Assembly: GCA_945890485.1 (NCBI GenBank) | Contig: CAMDCN010000021.1 | Span: 85,834-149,833 of the forward strand | DNA: 64,000 nt | Direction: 5' to 3' | From: Candidatus Sulfopaludibacter sp. SbA3 | GTDB lineage: Bacteria; Acidobacteriota; Terriglobia; Bryobacterales; Bryobacteraceae | Shown here: positions 18,601-27,084 of the stretch, piece by piece | Numbering within the stretch: position 1 is the stretch's first letter | Layout: the number at the start of each line of letters is the position of its first letter | Program-made: the position numbers and the translations under genes | Notes under the pieces: model-generated | Database searches by the model: none | What the model saw: only the letters and a program-made list of their open reading frames with translations | Told to the model about the DNA's origin: nothing

Positions 18601-18903
18601 AGCGGACCGATCCTTTCCACGCAGATCGTGGAGGACGGTTTTTGCGCGGGTCTCCCCTACCAATTGCGCCTCCGGTCGCGCACCCTGCCATTGGAGGGTG
18701 TTTTGCGATCCGTCGGTCAGGAGGTGAAGTTCGTGAGCAGAGAGTTCAAGGGCGAAGCTAGGGCCGCGAACCACGAATCGTCCGTGATCGCGGGCGGGTT
18801 CCAAGATTGTCGGGAAGGGACCGGCGAGGGCCGGCACCGCTCCAAGCCAGAGCAGCGGCAGGAAGGACAAGGCAAGGGAGAAACGTAAGGCGATGGTCTT
18901 CAT
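15664..18903 (-). CDS. Exported SBBP-repeat protein with Ig-like domains and a TIGR03437-type C-terminal domain
   Basis: A 1079-residue secreted protein. In order: a signal peptide ending near residue 27 (GAVPALAG); a beta N-terminal domain with YPGIDLVYHSRAGAVEFDL; seven or more SBBP beta-propeller-like repeats from about residue 210 to 670 (recurring AVDxxGNxYVxG and VxYSTYLGG); two bacterial Ig-like domains at about 690-855 (each with VSPSAVTLFANQTQQFTATV-type openings); and from about 860 the Solibacter-type domain (VTNAASFRSATDQGGVSPGQ, LVTFFGQDMGP, AVVPYGIEG, INAAPALFT, LYLTGEG). Likely a surface or matrix protein; function unknown. It is translationally coupled to the CBM9-like gene. 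Confidence 0.9.
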   Translation of the reverse strand: MKTIALRFSLALSFLPLLWLGAVPALAGPFPTILEPARDHGRFVVRGPSFALELSAHELHLLTDGSQNTLQWQGARPEAQLVGETRAKTVLHDLRGKDRSAWRRDVPAFTSARALQLYPGIDLVYHSRAGAVEFDLELAPHADAAAVMFSLPGATLSASGELQLPGGFTWKRPVAWQGDTVVPVAYSSRGPGRFGFALGNYDRSRPLLIDPVLSYSTFLGGAQVDDARAIAVDGEGNSYVIGSSTSPDYPGTTRGQTFGSQDIVVAKLNPAGSAVVWATYLGGQGVDIGLAIAVDAQGNVYGGGSTASTNFPVSDNAYQRVLGGGSAITDGVVFRLSPTGSALTWSTYLGGSLSDLVRGLAIDSTGAVYVTGRTDSTDFVNTNRENLPARGGGDAFITKLNSSGSAVVYSLLLGGFALDVGNGVALDSTGSAFVVGESRSENFPTTEGAFQTARRGGSDAFVARVRPDGSGLVYCTYFGGEAQESANAVAVDATGNAFFTGQTFSTQLPVTPLAYQRSPALTPDAFVTKLNPQGTSLFYSTYLGGDNEDTGLTIAVNRLGEAYVGGQTNSANFPLRNDGPLPATAFAGGYDGFLTKVNFGATALGFSTHIGGAGNDSLNGIAIDAGGRIWGAGSTESVNFPVTAGVVANRLGGASDGFVVRYSEITVQVTPAAISLGAGESQQFLANVSNTSNTAVRWGIFPALGAISTTGLYTAPASFTGTQTVTVSAISQADGTKIGESIVTLVQRVQIAVSPSAVTLFANQTQQFTATVQGSTNTAVTWTISPESGEIDRATGFYRAPGVIFAPTTVTVRAASVADSQRFATATITLSPPLGPASPQISIEGVTNAASFRSATDQGGVSPGQLVTFFGQDMGPAQLTGLRLDGAGLVANSLAGTRVLFDGVAAPMIYTSATQLAAVVPYGIEGRATTQVQVEYEGRRSNTIALPVINAAPALFTADSSGRGQGAILNQNGTLNAASNQADRGSIVILYLTGEGATNPTGVDGKPNASPAPQPKLPVTLSIGGIDAQILYAGGAPGLVAGVMQINVRIPQSVQSGQLPIVVNVGSASSRGNVTVAVQ

Positions 18904-18935
18904 CTAAGCTCTTCAGTATACTTTTCCACTGCGAT

Positions 18936-19970
18936 ATGCAACGTCGAAACTTTTTACTTTCAACCCTGGGCGCCGGCGGCGCCGCCTTCGCTCAGAAGCG
19001 GGACTGGTCTCAACCGGGCCGGTATCCCGATCCCGATCTCGTGTCGCTCGACAAGCGATTCGACAAGTATAAGTTAGGAAATACGCCGATTCGACGACTG
19101 TACACCGGCTGCCTCTGGGCTGAGGGACCGGCGTGGAACGGGGTAGGCCGCTATCTGCTGTGGAGTGATATTCCGAACAATGTGCAGATGCGGTGGCTCG
19201 AAGAAAACGGCGCCGTTTCCACGTTTCGGCAGCCGGCCGGGAATTCGAACGGGAATACGTTCGATTACGAAGGCCGCCAAATCGCCTGTGAGCATGGCAC
19301 CCGGCGTGTGACGCGGTACGAATACAACGGCTCCGTTACGGTGCTGGCCGACAAGTACAACGGCAAGATCCTGAACGCGCCGAACGACGCCGTCGTCCAC
19401 CCGGTTGACGGAAGCATCTGGTTTACCGACCCCGGCTACGGATCCCTGATGAACTATGAAGGCAACAAGGGCGAACTGCTGCTAAAGGAAGCGGTCTACC
19501 GGATCGACGCCAAGACGGGACAGGTGACGCTACTGACCGACGAGATTTTTAAGCCCAATGGGCTCTGCTTCTCACCGGACTACAAGAAGCTGTACGTGGC
19601 CGACACCGGCGCGACCCACTATCCGCAGGCGCCGCGCGTCATCAAAGTCTGGGACATCGTCGACGGCAAGCGGCTGACGAATGGGAAGACGTTCTGCGCG
19701 ATGAAGCTTGACGGGGTGGGCGACGGATTAGCGGATGGCATCCGGTGCGACACAGACGGCAACATCTGGGCGAGCGCCGGATGGGTGGGCGACGGGTACG
19801 ACGGCGTTCATATCTTTGCTCCGGATGGGCAGCGGATTGGACAGATCAAACTGCCGGAAATCTGCTCCAACGTATGTTTTGGCGGGAGCAAGCGGAACAA
19901 GCTGTTTATGACAGGCAGCCAGAGTCTCTACATGGTGTACGTAGAGGCGCAGGGCGCGCACATCACCTAG
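18936..19970 (+). CDS. SMP-30/gluconolactonase/LRE family protein, Tat-exported
   Basis: A 344-residue six-bladed beta-propeller. The N-terminus MQRRNFLLSTLGAGGAAFAQ is a twin-arginine signal, so the ATG at 18936 is the start; an upstream frame from 18807 is antisense to the SBBP gene. Propeller landmarks are CLWAEGPAWNGVGRYLLWSD, NGNTFDYEGRQIACEHGTRR, LNAPNDAVVHPVDGSIWFTD, PNGLCFSPDYKKLYVADTGA and ADGIRCDTDGNIWAS, supplying the Glu, Asn and Asp that hold the divalent metal. Probably a periplasmic lactonase acting on sugar lactones. It converges on truA with an eight-base overlap. Confidence 0.92.
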   Translation: MQRRNFLLSTLGAGGAAFAQKRDWSQPGRYPDPDLVSLDKRFDKYKLGNTPIRRLYTGCLWAEGPAWNGVGRYLLWSDIPNNVQMRWLEENGAVSTFRQPAGNSNGNTFDYEGRQIACEHGTRRVTRYEYNGSVTVLADKYNGKILNAPNDAVVHPVDGSIWFTDPGYGSLMNYEGNKGELLLKEAVYRIDAKTGQVTLLTDEIFKPNGLCFSPDYKKLYVADTGATHYPQAPRVIKVWDIVDGKRLTNGKTFCAMKLDGVGDGLADGIRCDTDGNIWASAGWVGDGYDGVHIFAPDGQRIGQIKLPEICSNVCFGGSKRNKLFMTGSQSLYMVYVEAQGAHIT

Positions 19971-20742
19971 GCGAGTTCGACGGATAGGTCACCGATTCGA
20001 GGAAGAGTCCGCTGGCCGGAGCCGTCCACGCCGCGACATCGAGCTCTTTTCCACCTTGGCCCTGCAGCAGTGCTTCAAACTGTTGCAGGGTGACCTCGCC
20101 GGAGCCAACTTTGACGAGGACGCCCACGACCCGGCGCACCATGCGCCAAAGGAAATGGGACGCTTCGAGGCGGATGGTGAGCAGGTGGTCTTCGTCTGAA
20201 ATCTCGGCCGAATCCACGACGACGATGGTGGATTCGTTCGGGCGTGAGGGATCCTTGGCGGCGAACTTTACGAAGTCGTGCCGGCCGGGGAGCAAGTTGG
20301 CGGCGGTCTGCATGGCGGGGATGTCGAGGGAGTCTTTGATCCACCAGACGTGCCGTTTGGAGAACGCTGATTTGCGGGTGGTGATCTGGTAGACGTAGGC
20401 GCGGGAGAGGGCGTCGTGGCGGGCGTGGAAGCGGTGGGGCGCCTCTTCGATGCCGAGGATGGCGATATCGGCGGGGAGCCGATCGTTCCACTCCCGTTGG
20501 AGCTTGACGAGAGAAGGGTAGGTGGTTCGACGATCGGAGGCGGGCAGCTTGATATGCATCACTTGGCCGAGGGCATGGACCCCGGAGTCGGTCCGGCCGG
20601 CGCCCATCAGCTCGACGGGAGTGCCGAAGGAGGGTTCAATCACCTCGCGCAGGGCACCCATCACGGAGCGGGCGTTACGCTGCTCCTGCCAGCCATGGTA
20701 CCGGGTACCGTCAAACTCGAGAGTTACTTTCCAGGTTTTCAT
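19963..20742 (-). CDS. truA: tRNA pseudouridine(38-40) synthase TruA
   Basis: A 259-residue TruA, modifying U38-U40 in the anticodon arm of many tRNAs. The catalytic aspartate lies in LMGAGRTDSGVHALGQVMH (Asp52). Other conserved parts are EFDGTRYHGWQEQ, FHARHDALSRAYVYQI, RHDFVKFAAKD and SHFLWRMVRRVVGVLVKVG. Length is normal. It lies eight bases after the cheB gene start region ends, reading the same way as cheB, but is functionally unrelated to it. Confidence 0.96.
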   Translation of the reverse strand: MKTWKVTLEFDGTRYHGWQEQRNARSVMGALREVIEPSFGTPVELMGAGRTDSGVHALGQVMHIKLPASDRRTTYPSLVKLQREWNDRLPADIAILGIEEAPHRFHARHDALSRAYVYQITTRKSAFSKRHVWWIKDSLDIPAMQTAANLLPGRHDFVKFAAKDPSRPNESTIVVVDSAEISDEDHLLTIRLEASHFLWRMVRRVVGVLVKVGSGEVTLQQFEALLQGQGGKELDVAAWTAPASGLFLESVTYPSNSPR

Positions 20743-20749
20743 TCAGCGA

Positions 20750-21832
20750 TCAAGAATTGGTAGAGACCAACTCTTGATGATAGGGCTTCGGGCGGCTCGA
20801 GCGGGAAAGCCCCTGCAGCATCGCGGCGCCGATCCTTTCGAGCGGCAGCACCTCACAGGCGGCTTCGGCTTCAACGGCGGCTAATGGCATCCCATAGACG
20901 ACGCAGGTGTGTTCGTCCTGCGCGATGGTCCACGACCCGGCGTCGCGCATCTGCTTTAAACCAGCAGCGCCGTCCGAGCCCATGCCGGTCAGGATCACAC
21001 CCAGCGCGTTCGACCCCGCGACGGCGGCAACGGAACGAAACAGGACGTCCACGGCGGGTCGCTGATAGTGGACCGGTGGCCCTTTGCGCAGACGCACACG
21101 ATACTCGCTGCCTTGGCGGGCCAGGACCAGGTGGAGTCCACCAGGAGCGATCAACACGTGGCCGTCGGCTACCAGGTCGCCGTCCTCAGCCTCCTTCACA
21201 CTGTGGACACAGCATTGATTCAGACGCTCGGCAAAGCTTCGCGAAAACACCGGGGGGATGTGCTGAACCACCACAACACCGGGTATCGAAGCCGGCAATT
21301 GCTGCAGGAGACTCTCCACTGCCTGGGTGCCTCCGGTCGAGGCCCCCACGGCGAAGATACGGGAACTGGCCCGGCCAGGAAGCCCAGTCTTCGCCGCTGC
21401 CGTTACGCTGGGCGAAACCGGCCCCCGCAACCGCGCTCCCGCAGCTCCCAAGACCTTGAGCAACAGCTGTTGCCGGAACTCGGGAATCTCCCGCGCACCA
21501 GCAGGCTTCACGAGTGCCTCCACCGCGCCAAGCCTGAGCGCTTCGACCACCGCTTGCGAACCGCTCTGGCAAAGCGTACTCACGACAATCACCGGCATCG
21601 GCAACTTGGCCATCAGCTTACCGAGGAATGTGATGCCATCCATCCGAGGCATCTCGATATCCAACGTCAGAACATCAGGACGAAGGGCCACAATCAGATC
21701 CCGCGCCTCGTATGGATCGGCCGCGGAACCAACAACTTCAATCCTCGGTTCGCTGGATAAGGTCTCGGTCAGGAGGCGCCGCATATTCTGCGAGTCGTCC
21801 ACCACCAGCACCCGGATTCGTTTGTTCACCAT
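20750..21832 (-). CDS. cheB: Chemotaxis protein-glutamate methylesterase/deamidase CheB
   Basis: A 360-residue response-regulator methylesterase. The receiver domain (RIRVLVVDDSQNMRRLLTET) has its phospho-acceptor at Asp58 in TLDIEMPRMDG. The catalytic domain has the Ser in FAVGASTGGTQAVESL, His in VVQHIPPVFSRSFAERLN and Asp in VILTGMGSDGAAGLKQM. It removes receptor methyl groups after phosphorylation by CheA and deamidates receptor glutamines. It is the last gene of the che cluster; 44 bases separate it from cheX. Confidence 0.97.
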   Translation of the reverse strand: MVNKRIRVLVVDDSQNMRRLLTETLSSEPRIEVVGSAADPYEARDLIVALRPDVLTLDIEMPRMDGITFLGKLMAKLPMPVIVVSTLCQSGSQAVVEALRLGAVEALVKPAGAREIPEFRQQLLLKVLGAAGARLRGPVSPSVTAAAKTGLPGRASSRIFAVGASTGGTQAVESLLQQLPASIPGVVVVQHIPPVFSRSFAERLNQCCVHSVKEAEDGDLVADGHVLIAPGGLHLVLARQGSEYRVRLRKGPPVHYQRPAVDVLFRSVAAVAGSNALGVILTGMGSDGAAGLKQMRDAGSWTIAQDEHTCVVYGMPLAAVEAEAACEVLPLERIGAAMLQGLSRSSRPKPYHQELVSTNS

Positions 21833-21876
21833 GAGCTTGTTTCCCTTCTCCGGAGCGATAGCCTCCGGCCTGATTG

Positions 21877-22341
21877 TTAGGCAGCGTGGTTCAGACGGTC
21901 CCAGCTCAACGCCAGAACCATGTTTCCGTTGTCGAGTTGCAGCGACCGGCGCAAAGTCGCTATCTGCGCAGGCAGTACGGCCGCGGCCGCCAGAATTTCG
22001 GGCTTGGCCAGGTCAAACAACTCCTCCGACTCGTGTTTGCTCAGAAAAGAGCCGCAAACCATGTTGCCCAACTCGTTGACGACATCGTTCATCTGCTCCT
22101 CGGTCGGAGCTTCCCCCATCGGCAAACCAAGAAAGTTCGCCGCCAAGGCCTCGGCCGTCTCCCGTGGCATGCTCATGTGCAGCATTCCCGAACTGGCGCC
22201 CTGAAACTCTACCTTCACCGTCACCGGTTTCTCCGGCGGATCGGCAACAATATTGCCGTTCATCACGTCGGTAAAAAACATCATTCCCAGCACTTCGCTG
22301 GCAGCATCGACAAGATCCACATCAGCACAACGCGGCAGCAT
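21877..22341 (-). CDS. cheX: CheX-type chemotaxis phosphatase
   Basis: A 154-residue CheC/CheX/FliY-fold protein. It carries the ExxN phosphatase motif once, in NDVVNELGNMVCG (Glu90, Asn93), as expected for CheX-type CheY-P phosphatases, which act as dimers. The start at 22341 is chosen because GGGAGG sits six bases upstream; a start at 22365 would lie deeper inside cheY. It overlaps the cheY end by 20 bases, so the phosphatase is made together with its presumed substrate. No CheZ or CheC is seen in the window. Confidence 0.8.
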   Translation of the reverse strand: MLPRCADVDLVDAASEVLGMMFFTDVMNGNIVADPPEKPVTVKVEFQGASSGMLHMSMPRETAEALAANFLGLPMGEAPTEEQMNDVVNELGNMVCGSFLSKHESEELFDLAKPEILAAAAVLPAQIATLRRSLQLDNGNMVLALSWDRLNHAA

Positions 22342-22735
22342 AGTCCCTCCCAAGAATTTGTTCAACCTTCAACCGGATCATCTCCGGCGCGCATGGCTTA
22401 CTGATGTAACCCCGCGCTCCCAATTCCCGCAACCGCAGCACGCGCGTCTTGGTGGCGTCGGTGGAAATTACCAGCACCGGCACCTCCCGTAATCGCTCCT
22501 CCAGTTGGAGCTGCGTCACAAACTCTTCGCCATTCATCACCGGCATGTTGATGTCAGTGAATACCAGATCGATTCCCGCGCCCTGTAAGTGCTCCCGCTC
22601 CAGAACCGCGATGCCTTCCTTGCCATCGCCAGCCTCGAACACCGCACTCAGGGCCAGACCAGACATCTGGAGCGTTCGCCGGATGTAGAGCCGCATCGCC
22701 GGCGCGTCATCGACAATCAATACTCGAAGTGCCAT
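22322..22735 (-). CDS. cheY: CheY-like single-domain response regulator
   Basis: A 137-residue stand-alone receiver: acidic pair in VLIVDDAPAMRLYIRRTLQM (Asp9, Asp10), phospho-acceptor Asp61 in VFTDINMPVMNGEEF, the switch Thr in VLVISTDATKTRVLRL and the conserved Lys in GYISKPCAPE. It is likely the output of the CheA encoded 1.5 kb upstream in the same cluster and the target of the overlapping CheX phosphatase. What it binds is unknown, since no flagellar or pilus genes are present here. Confidence 0.93.
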   Translation of the reverse strand: MALRVLIVDDAPAMRLYIRRTLQMSGLALSAVFEAGDGKEGIAVLEREHLQGAGIDLVFTDINMPVMNGEEFVTQLQLEERLREVPVLVISTDATKTRVLRLRELGARGYISKPCAPEMIRLKVEQILGRDYAAALC

Positions 22736-22811
22736 ATCCAGTTTCCCTCTTACTTATCTTCATCGGACAAACTCATCGTTTCTTGTAACTAAATCCAGAT
22801 TCGCCAGCCGC

Positions 22812-23345
22812 TTACACAGCGATCGAGCCGGGCTCGGGCGACGTGACCCAAAACTCCCCGGTGCCAATTGTCAAACCCAGGGTGCGTCCCTGGCCGCCCC
22901 CCACCGCTTCGCCTTCGAGCATCAGTCCATGACGCCACAAGAGCTTCCTGATGGCGAGATAGTTCTGCTTACCCACGCCCGTACCCTCTCCGGGGAACAA
23001 CGGCCCGCGAAGACCAGGAATCTTCGGCCCGCCGATCATCTGCGCTCCGCCGGCAATCCGGATCAGCGTCCGCTTCGGGTCGCCTCCCAACCGGCTCATC
23101 TTACTCAGGAGCAGTTGCAGCCCGGTATCGGCAAACATAGCCGGATGGGACTCCGCCATCTCCCGGTCAAGCGCCGAATCCGGCAACTGAAAGTGCAGCA
23201 ATCCGCCGACCCCAGAGCTCGGATCGAACGCCGCCAACCCGATGCAGGAGCCCAGCGCGTAAGTTACAAGGTAACTATCCCGGTCCTTACTCGTGCGGCA
23301 CTCCGACACCCCAATTACAATCGCATTCTTTCCCTTGGGTACCAT
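22812..23345 (-). CDS. cheD: Chemoreceptor glutamine deamidase CheD
   Basis: A 177-residue CheD. The catalytic Cys is Cys34 in TYALGSCIGLAAFD and the His is His51 in GGLLHFQLPDS; the GGAQMIGG stretch is also typical. CheD deamidates receptor glutamines and, in Bacillus, is regulated by CheC. It starts one base after the cheR stop codon. Presence of CheD together with a CheX-type phosphatase indicates a Bacillus/Thermotoga-like rather than an enteric adaptation circuit. Confidence 0.94.
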   Translation of the reverse strand: MVPKGKNAIVIGVSECRTSKDRDSYLVTYALGSCIGLAAFDPSSGVGGLLHFQLPDSALDREMAESHPAMFADTGLQLLLSKMSRLGGDPKRTLIRIAGGAQMIGGPKIPGLRGPLFPGEGTGVGKQNYLAIRKLLWRHGLMLEGEAVGGGQGRTLGLTIGTGEFWVTSPEPGSIAV

Positions 23346-23346
23346 G

Positions 23347-24234
23347 TTAGCTCCTCTCGATTCCTCCCGGCGGTGGGCTTCCGCCGGCCAGCCGGTAAAC
23401 CGACGGCTTCACGTAGTCCAACTGCGAGGCCAGTCCGTTTAAACTCTCGGCGTGACCCACGAATAGATAGCCGCCCGGTTCGAGGCGCCCCCGCATCTGG
23501 TTCACGACCAGACCGCGCGTCGCCGAATTGAAATAGATCATCACGTTGCGGCAGAAGATCGCCGGAAACGGCCCGATGGGCGGAAGTGGCTCAATCAGGT
23601 TCAGCCTCCGGAACTCCACCATGCGGCCAACCTCCGGCTTAATCCGGAAGTGACCGTGCCACTTGCCTTCCCCGCGCAGGAAATAGCGGCGTCGCCAAGC
23701 CTCCGGCAGAGGCGCCAACCGCTCCTCGCGGTAGACCCCCCGCCGCGCCTGCCCGAGAATCGACGGCGAAATGTCGGTAGCGAGAATCCGCACCTGGCGG
23801 TAGGCCGCCTCGCCCAACGCCTCCACGGCATACATAGCCATCGTGTAAGGCTCTTCACCGGACGAACTCGCCGCACACCACACCGCCAGTTCCGGCCGGT
23901 GGCGCTGCGCGAGCAGAACCTCCTGTTGCCAAAACTCAAAGTGGCTCGCCTCGCGCAGGAAGTTCGTATGGTTCGTCGTCAGGCAGTCAATGAACTCCAG
24001 CATGGCCGGTCCGTTCGGATCGCGCTTGACGTGTTGCATGTAGTCCCCGAGCGAGGCGAAGCCGCCGCGCCGCATCGGCTCGGCCAGCCGAAGCGTTACC
24101 AGCGATTCCTTGCCCGCCCGCAGTTCGATGCCCAGCCGCTGTTGCACCAAGGCGCAGATTTCCCGAAACTCGGCCTCGGGAATGTGGGCCGGACTGCGGA
24201 GCTCCAGGCTGGCTGCCTCAGGCAGCGGCATCAT
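23347..24234 (-). CDS. cheR: Chemotaxis protein methyltransferase CheR
   Basis: A 295-residue SAM-dependent receptor methyltransferase. The N-terminal helical domain (EFREICALVQQRLGIELRAG) is followed by the NHTNFLRE motif and the SAM-binding region (AVWCAASSSGEEPYTMAMYA, ILATDISPSILGQARRG, FPAIFCRNVMIYF). The ATG at 24234 is supported by AAGGAG five bases upstream and lies inside the end of cheA (17-base overlap). It methylates the receptor encoded at 27502-29178, whose C-terminus may carry a CheR-binding tail. Confidence 0.96.
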   Translation of the reverse strand: MMPLPEAASLELRSPAHIPEAEFREICALVQQRLGIELRAGKESLVTLRLAEPMRRGGFASLGDYMQHVKRDPNGPAMLEFIDCLTTNHTNFLREASHFEFWQQEVLLAQRHRPELAVWCAASSSGEEPYTMAMYAVEALGEAAYRQVRILATDISPSILGQARRGVYREERLAPLPEAWRRRYFLRGEGKWHGHFRIKPEVGRMVEFRRLNLIEPLPPIGPFPAIFCRNVMIYFNSATRGLVVNQMRGRLEPGGYLFVGHAESLNGLASQLDYVKPSVYRLAGGSPPPGGIERS

Positions 24235-26269
24235 AGCTCTCCTTCGATAACATGCCTTCCAGATCGAGGATCAGACCCACGCAGCCATCGCCCAGGATTG
24301 CCGCCCCGGAAACCCCCGGCATCGTTCCGAGATATTCCCCCAGGTTCTTGATCACCACCTCCTGCTTGCCCAGCAGCTCATCCACCAGCAGACAGTAGCG
24401 GCGTCCTTCCAACTCCGCGGCAATCAGAATCCCCGCGTAGGGATCGGTTGTTTCCGGCGTCCGGCCCAGCATCTGATAGAGCCGCAACAGCGGCACCACG
24501 CGGTCCCGGACCAGCACCACTTCCTGCGCACCGTTTACCCGGTAGATGGAATCGGCCACCGGGCGGAAGATTTCATGAACGCAGTGCAGTGGCAGGATGT
24601 AACGCTCTCCGGCCACGCGAACCGTCAGGCCGTCAATGATAGCCAGGGTGAGCGGGAATCGGAGCAGGAAGGTGGTCCCGGAGCCGGGCTCGGAGCGGAT
24701 CTCAATCCGTCCGCGCAACTTCTGGATCTGCTTCTTTACTACGTCCATGCCTACACCGCGGCCGCTGACATCGGAGATCTGGTCCGCCGTCGAAAATCCC
24801 GGCTCGAAGATCAGTTCGAGGATCTTGTCCACCGGTAGATTGGCGTCTTCCGGGATCAATCCCCGCTCGATCGCTTTCTTCAGAATCTTCGATCGGTTCA
24901 GGCCGCGGCCATCATCGGAGACTTCAATTAAGACATTGCCCGACTGATGAGAAGCGACCAGGCGAACCTTTCCGGTGCCCGGCTTGCCGGTTTGCTCCCG
25001 CTCCCCGGGGCCCTCGAGACCGTGATCGACGGAATTCCGGATCATGTGCATCAGCGGGTCGGCCAACTGCTCCACGATCGACCGGTCGAGTTCGGCGTCC
25101 TCACCCACCAGTTCGAGTTCAGCCTGCTTGCCCGACTTCTTCACCAGATCGCGGAAGGCGCGCTGCATCCGCTGAAACGTCTGGCGGATCGGAACCACCC
25201 GCAACGACATGGCGATCTTTTGCAGGTCGGTCGTGATGCGTCCAAGCTGCGACAGATTGCGGCCAAGCCGCGGTTCACCCAGTTGCGCGAGCGATGGATC
25301 CTGTTGCACCAGTGACTGGGCGATCACCAGTTCGCCCACCATGTCGACCAGAAAGTCGAGCTTCGAGGTCTCCACCTTGACATGTGCGCCATTGGAATCG
25401 TTGGTCCGGCGCCGGAGCGATGGAGAATCGGAACCCTGAGTCACGGTTTCAAAAGAGGACAGGCCCGGGACTAACAGCTCCTCGACTGCCAGCGGAGCGA
25501 CTGAGGCCATCGGTACACCAACGGCGGCCGGGGTGGCCGGTTCATCGTCGGGTGGCATCATCTCATTGCGGAGCCGCTCAAGCAGTTCCGAGTTGTCCGG
25601 CAGCGCAACGGAATTGCCGCCGCGATCCTCATCGAGCCGGTTGACGATCTCACCAAGACGATCGGCGCAGGCCAGCACCACATCGACCAGCGATGGGGTC
25701 GCCGGCAGAGCGCCGTTGCGCACCAGATCGAGCAGCGTCTCCACCTCGTGGGCGAAGTCACGGGTCGAAGTCAAGTTGAAGATACCCGCCAGGCCCTTGA
25801 TCGTATGAAAACTGCGGAAGATGGCGTGAATCGGTTCCGCATTCTGAGGCGACTGTTCGAGCAGCAACAGCTCCTGCTCAATCATTTCCAGATGCTCGCG
25901 GGCCTCGCTGATAAAATCGCCGATCATTGACAGATCCTGGAACACCTCCGCCGATCCGCCCGCGGCCACTCGTTGCCGCGAGAGTAGCGCCGCCAGTTCG
26001 CTATCCGCGTTCATCTGCATCAGCTCAATCTGCTCCTCGAGCAGGGCGCTGAAGCCCGGGCCGGGCGAAGCGATCTGGCGGGCGAGCTCCTCGGCGCAAG
26101 CCGCAGTCTCCAACATCCCCAATTCGGTGGCGGCGGGCGCGATGCGGGCGCACAGGCCTGCCAGGGTCGCCATCCGGGCGCCTCCCGGCATCCCTTCTTC
26201 CGGGGAGAAGGCAAGGGTTTCGACGATGAGAGAATCTATCCAGGTGAGGAGATCAGCTTCTACAGACAC
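24218..26269 (-). CDS. cheA: Chemotaxis histidine kinase CheA
   Basis: A 683-residue kinase. About 115 N-terminal residues form an extra helical region before the HPt domain, whose phospho-His is His155 in IFRSFHTIKGLAGIF. Then come the dimerisation helices (KLDFLVDMVGELVIAQSLV), the ATP-binding domain (N box MIRNSVDHGLE, G boxes around ISDVSGRGVGMDVV and GSGTTFLLRFPLTLAI) and a C-terminal CheW-like domain. The HPt-to-dimer linker is Pro/Asp-rich, and no separate P2 domain is obvious. Start: GTG at 26269 with AAGGAG six bases upstream. It takes signals from the receptor-CheW array and phosphorylates CheY and CheB. Confidence 0.96.
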   Translation of the reverse strand: MSVEADLLTWIDSLIVETLAFSPEEGMPGGARMATLAGLCARIAPAATELGMLETAACAEELARQIASPGPGFSALLEEQIELMQMNADSELAALLSRQRVAAGGSAEVFQDLSMIGDFISEAREHLEMIEQELLLLEQSPQNAEPIHAIFRSFHTIKGLAGIFNLTSTRDFAHEVETLLDLVRNGALPATPSLVDVVLACADRLGEIVNRLDEDRGGNSVALPDNSELLERLRNEMMPPDDEPATPAAVGVPMASVAPLAVEELLVPGLSSFETVTQGSDSPSLRRRTNDSNGAHVKVETSKLDFLVDMVGELVIAQSLVQQDPSLAQLGEPRLGRNLSQLGRITTDLQKIAMSLRVVPIRQTFQRMQRAFRDLVKKSGKQAELELVGEDAELDRSIVEQLADPLMHMIRNSVDHGLEGPGEREQTGKPGTGKVRLVASHQSGNVLIEVSDDGRGLNRSKILKKAIERGLIPEDANLPVDKILELIFEPGFSTADQISDVSGRGVGMDVVKKQIQKLRGRIEIRSEPGSGTTFLLRFPLTLAIIDGLTVRVAGERYILPLHCVHEIFRPVADSIYRVNGAQEVVLVRDRVVPLLRLYQMLGRTPETTDPYAGILIAAELEGRRYCLLVDELLGKQEVVIKNLGEYLGTMPGVSGAAILGDGCVGLILDLEGMLSKESYDAAA

Positions 26270-26355
26270 GGGTACTCCTTATAGTCCTTGGCTTGGAGGC
26301 AGCAAATTTCAAAAAATAACCAAACAGCGCGCGAGCCAAACAGCCCGAGCGGCGT

Positions 26356-26883
26356 TTACAACAGTTGCTGCAGGTCGGCCTGCGAGAGCACGCAATCGAG
26401 GTCGAGCAGAATCTTAACTTTGCCCCGGATCTTGGCGACGCCCTGCACGTAGCCCGACGAAATCAGTCCGTGGCTAAATGTCTCCGTCTTTTCGATGTCG
26501 GAGCTCTGCACCGGCATCACCTCGCTCACCCCGTCGACGATCACGCCAATTAGATAGACACTCTTTGCCATCTCCGGCTGAACGACCACAATACAGGTGC
26601 GTTCGTCATACTCCACACTCGCGACGCCCAGCTTCAGCCGGAGGTCGATCACCGGGACGACCTTCCCCCGCAGATTGATAACTCCCCGAACATACTCGGC
26701 CGTGTGCGGAACCGGGGTAATTTCCAATAAGCCGATGATCTCCTTCACCTTGGCCACCGGCACGGCAAACTCTTCTTTGCCCAAGCTGAAGATCAGATGC
26801 TTACTGGGTCCCCGGGCGGCTCCCGGAGCCGCGGGCGGCAGCCCGCCGCGAATCTCAGTAGTCTGCGCACTCATAGTGTTCAT
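26356..26883 (-). CDS. cheW: Chemotaxis coupling protein CheW
   Basis: A 175-residue CheW. After a Pro/Ala-rich N-terminal extension of about 27 residues, the SH3-like core reads LIFSLGKEEFAVPVAKVKEI, IGLLEITPVPHTAEYVRGVI, NLRGKVVPVIDLRLKLGV and VSEVMPVQSSDIEKTE. It links receptors to CheA. It is the first gene of the minus-strand che cluster, with its promoter in the 201-base gap shared with the divergent TonB-domain gene. Confidence 0.94.
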   Translation of the reverse strand: MNTMSAQTTEIRGGLPPAAPGAARGPSKHLIFSLGKEEFAVPVAKVKEIIGLLEITPVPHTAEYVRGVINLRGKVVPVIDLRLKLGVASVEYDERTCIVVVQPEMAKSVYLIGVIVDGVSEVMPVQSSDIEKTETFSHGLISSGYVQGVAKIRGKVKILLDLDCVLSQADLQQLL

Positions 26884-27084
26884 GTCAGCCTCGCCAAGTT
26901 TGCTCGGGCATCACTCGCCCGTTGCTGACCATATCGGTAGCGCAGCGCGAGTCTGAGAAGAAAAATACGACTGAATTCTCGCTAAAGCCGGCCCCCTCCT
27001 CTCCGATATGCCCCTTAGCGCCGGAGAAACGCCTCCAGCGTTGTCCTGCCCACCACGGGGCACTTTCAAAAAGGAATTCACACG

